A DNA stretch of 64,000 nucleotides, from contig NZ_JAPEPC010000001.1 in NCBI RefSeq assembly GCF_026340465.1, positions 5,771,001 to 5,835,000 of the forward strand. The letters are read 5' to 3'. This document shows, piece after piece, positions 63,027-64,000 of this stretch. A model generated the notes under the pieces. The model did no database searches. It worked only from the letters and a program-made list of their open reading frames with translations, and was not told where the DNA came from. This DNA is from Streptomyces sp. NBC_01306. Lineage in GTDB: Bacteria; Actinomycetota; Actinomycetes; Streptomycetales; Streptomycetaceae. The position numbers and the translations under genes are program-made. Within the stretch, counting starts at the first letter, position 1; each line of letters opens with the position of its first letter.

Positions 63027-63500
63027 TCAGCCCGCGGAGCCGTCGGGGGCGGCGTCGCGCAGAAGGCAGGTGAGCCGGGCCGTGCAGACCCGCTTGTCCT
63101 GTTCGTCGGTGATGACGATCTCGTACGTCGCGGTGGACCGGCCGCGGTGGACCGGGGTGGCCACCCCGGTGACCAGCCCGCTGCGGGCGCCGCGGTGATG
63201 CGTGCAGTTGAGGTCGACGCCGACGGCGAGCTTGGAGGGGCCGCCGTGCAGCATCGAGCCGACGGAGCCGAGGGTCTCGGCGAGTACGGCGGACGCGCCG
63301 CCGTGCAGCAGGCCGTACGGCTGGGTGTTGCCCTCGACCGGCATGGTGCCGACGACGCGGTCGGCGGCGGCCTCGATGATCCGGACGCCCATCCGCTCGC
63401 CGAGATGGCCTGCGGAGAACAGCGCGGGCAGGTCGACGCCGAGCTCGGCGTACTCGTCGATGACCTCTTGAGGGAACTTCACGGTGGTCTGCTCGCCCAT
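63027..63500 (-). CDS. PaaI-type hotdog thioesterase
   Basis: A 157-residue hotdog-fold acyl-CoA thioesterase. Seen: LGERMGVRIIEAAADRVVGTMPVEGNTQPYGLLHGGASAVLAETLGSVGS, which holds the family NxxGxxHGGxxxxLxEx active-site motif with a glutamate, then GVDLNCTHHRGARSG. Substrate unknown; phenylacetyl-CoA, hydroxybenzoyl-CoA and related acyl-CoAs are known for the family. No paa genes are nearby. ATG 63500; 91 bases separate it from the molybdoenzyme gene on the same strand. Confidence 0.9.
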   Translation of the reverse strand: MGEQTTVKFPQEVIDEYAELGVDLPALFSAGHLGERMGVRIIEAAADRVVGTMPVEGNTQPYGLLHGGASAVLAETLGSVGSMLHGGPSKLAVGVDLNCTHHRGARSGLVTGVATPVHRGRSTATYEIVITDEQDKRVCTARLTCLLRDAAPDGSAG

Positions 63501-63590
63501 GGTGGTCCGGCTCCGATCGTCGTGGCGGCTGCTGCGCCGGCTTCCGGCAGCGGACCGCTGGCGGGCCCGCCCGGTGGCTTAAGCGAACGC

Positions 63591-64000
63591 TTAGGCCGTG
63601 GCGGATTGTTCCAGACGGACCACCAGGGACTTGCTCGTGGGGGTGTTGCTGACGTCGGCGGTCGCGTCCAGCGGGACCAGGACGTTCGTCTCCGGGTAGT
63701 ACGCGGCGGCGCAGCCTCGGGTGGTCGGGTAGTGCACCACCCGGAAGCCGGGGGCGCGCCGCTCGACGCCGTCCTTCCACTCGCTGACCAGGTCGGCGTA
63801 CGAGCCCTCGGCGAAGCCGAGCTCGCGGGCGTCGTCCGGGTTGACCAGGACGATGCGGCGGCCGCCCTTGATGCCGCGGTAGCGGTCGTCGAGGCCGTAG
63901 ATCGTGGTGTTGTACTGGTCGTGCGAGCGCATGGTCTGGAGCAGCAGCCGCCCCTCGGGGAGCTCCGGGTGCTCGACGGGCGCCGCGGTGAAGTTCGCCT
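63591..64000 (-). CDS. FdhF/YdeP-family molybdopterin oxidoreductase (C-terminal part)
   Basis: The last 136 residues of a long molybdopterin enzyme whose start lies beyond the window. Seen: LLLQTMRSHDQYNTTIYGLDDRYRGIKGGRRIVLVNPDDARELGF, the C-terminal molybdopterin-dinucleotide-binding domain of the FdhF-like YdeP group, then GCAAAYYPETNVLVPLDATADVSNTPTSKSLVVRLE, typical of that group's end. The frame is open to base 64000. Related proteins are called formate dehydrogenase-like, though the substrate is often unknown. Confidence 0.87.
   Translation of the reverse strand, partial: ANFTAAPVEHPELPEGRLLLQTMRSHDQYNTTIYGLDDRYRGIKGGRRIVLVNPDDARELGFAEGSYADLVSEWKDGVERRAPGFRVVHYPTTRGCAAAYYPETNVLVPLDATADVSNTPTSKSLVVRLEQSATA

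Overview
The window is a GC-rich actinobacterial chromosome segment, almost certainly from a Streptomyces. The evidence is the very high G+C at third codon positions, frequent GTG starts, four-base ATGA/GTGA gene overlaps, promoters that sit directly on start codons, a TrpM gene inside a trp cluster, and the gene order hisF-hisI-trpE ... trpC-trpM-trpB-trpA-lgt ... gltBD ... pyk-pdtaR-liv, which I remember (but could not check) as the order in model Streptomyces chromosomes.

Layout. Bases 1-10829 hold core biosynthesis: the end of a RidA-type gene, hisF, hisI, trpE, several small membrane-protein genes, trpC, a 45-codon trpM, trpB, trpA, a membrane-anchored DsbA-like thioredoxin and lgt. Bases 10893-22292 are one long minus-strand operon. 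It starts with a LacI-type regulator behind a perfect inverted-repeat operator, then two ABC sugar-type permeases and a lipoprotein binding protein, then four consecutive overlapping ADP-ribosylglycohydrolase paralogues, a CaiB-type CoA-transferase and a citrate-lyase-beta-like lyase. This looks like a dedicated uptake-and-breakdown pathway for an unidentified N-glycoside or ribosyl compound, and it is the best candidate here for an undescribed system. Bases 22517-31265 hold a VIT1/CCC1-type transporter, gltBD (glutamate synthase), a HutD-like protein and two glyoxalase-fold proteins.

Bases 31741-35936 hold a cold-shock protein, a DEAD-box helicase with an RGG tail, an F420-type oxidoreductase, a HExxH protein with a zinc ribbon, and a secreted trypsin. 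Bases 36062-42137 form a glycan-degradation module: a Tat-exported GH101 endo-alpha-N-acetylgalactosaminidase, a GH35 beta-galactosidase and an AraC regulator. A GTCCA direct repeat, spaced 21-22 bases, lies upstream of both hydrolase genes and may be the AraC operator. After chorismate mutase comes an A/T-richer island (about 42590-44300) with a 5'-truncated Hint-EndoU polymorphic-toxin cassette, a probable immunity gene and a frameshifted tyrosine recombinase.

The rest holds pepN, a DesA/DesB-like amino-acid decarboxylase and N-hydroxylase pair lacking the other desferrioxamine genes, a Tat-exported 5'-nucleotidase, a SIMPL protein, pyruvate kinase, an HTH/LAGLIDADG-like gene, a class-I-shaped tRNA with a CAA (Leu) anticodon, the ANTAR regulator PdtaR, a five-gene liv branched-chain amino-acid ABC transporter operon, a hotdog thioesterase and the end of a molybdopterin oxidoreductase cut by the window edge. 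Strong hairpins mark most convergent gene boundaries. No rRNA genes, CRISPR arrays or intact insertion sequences were seen.
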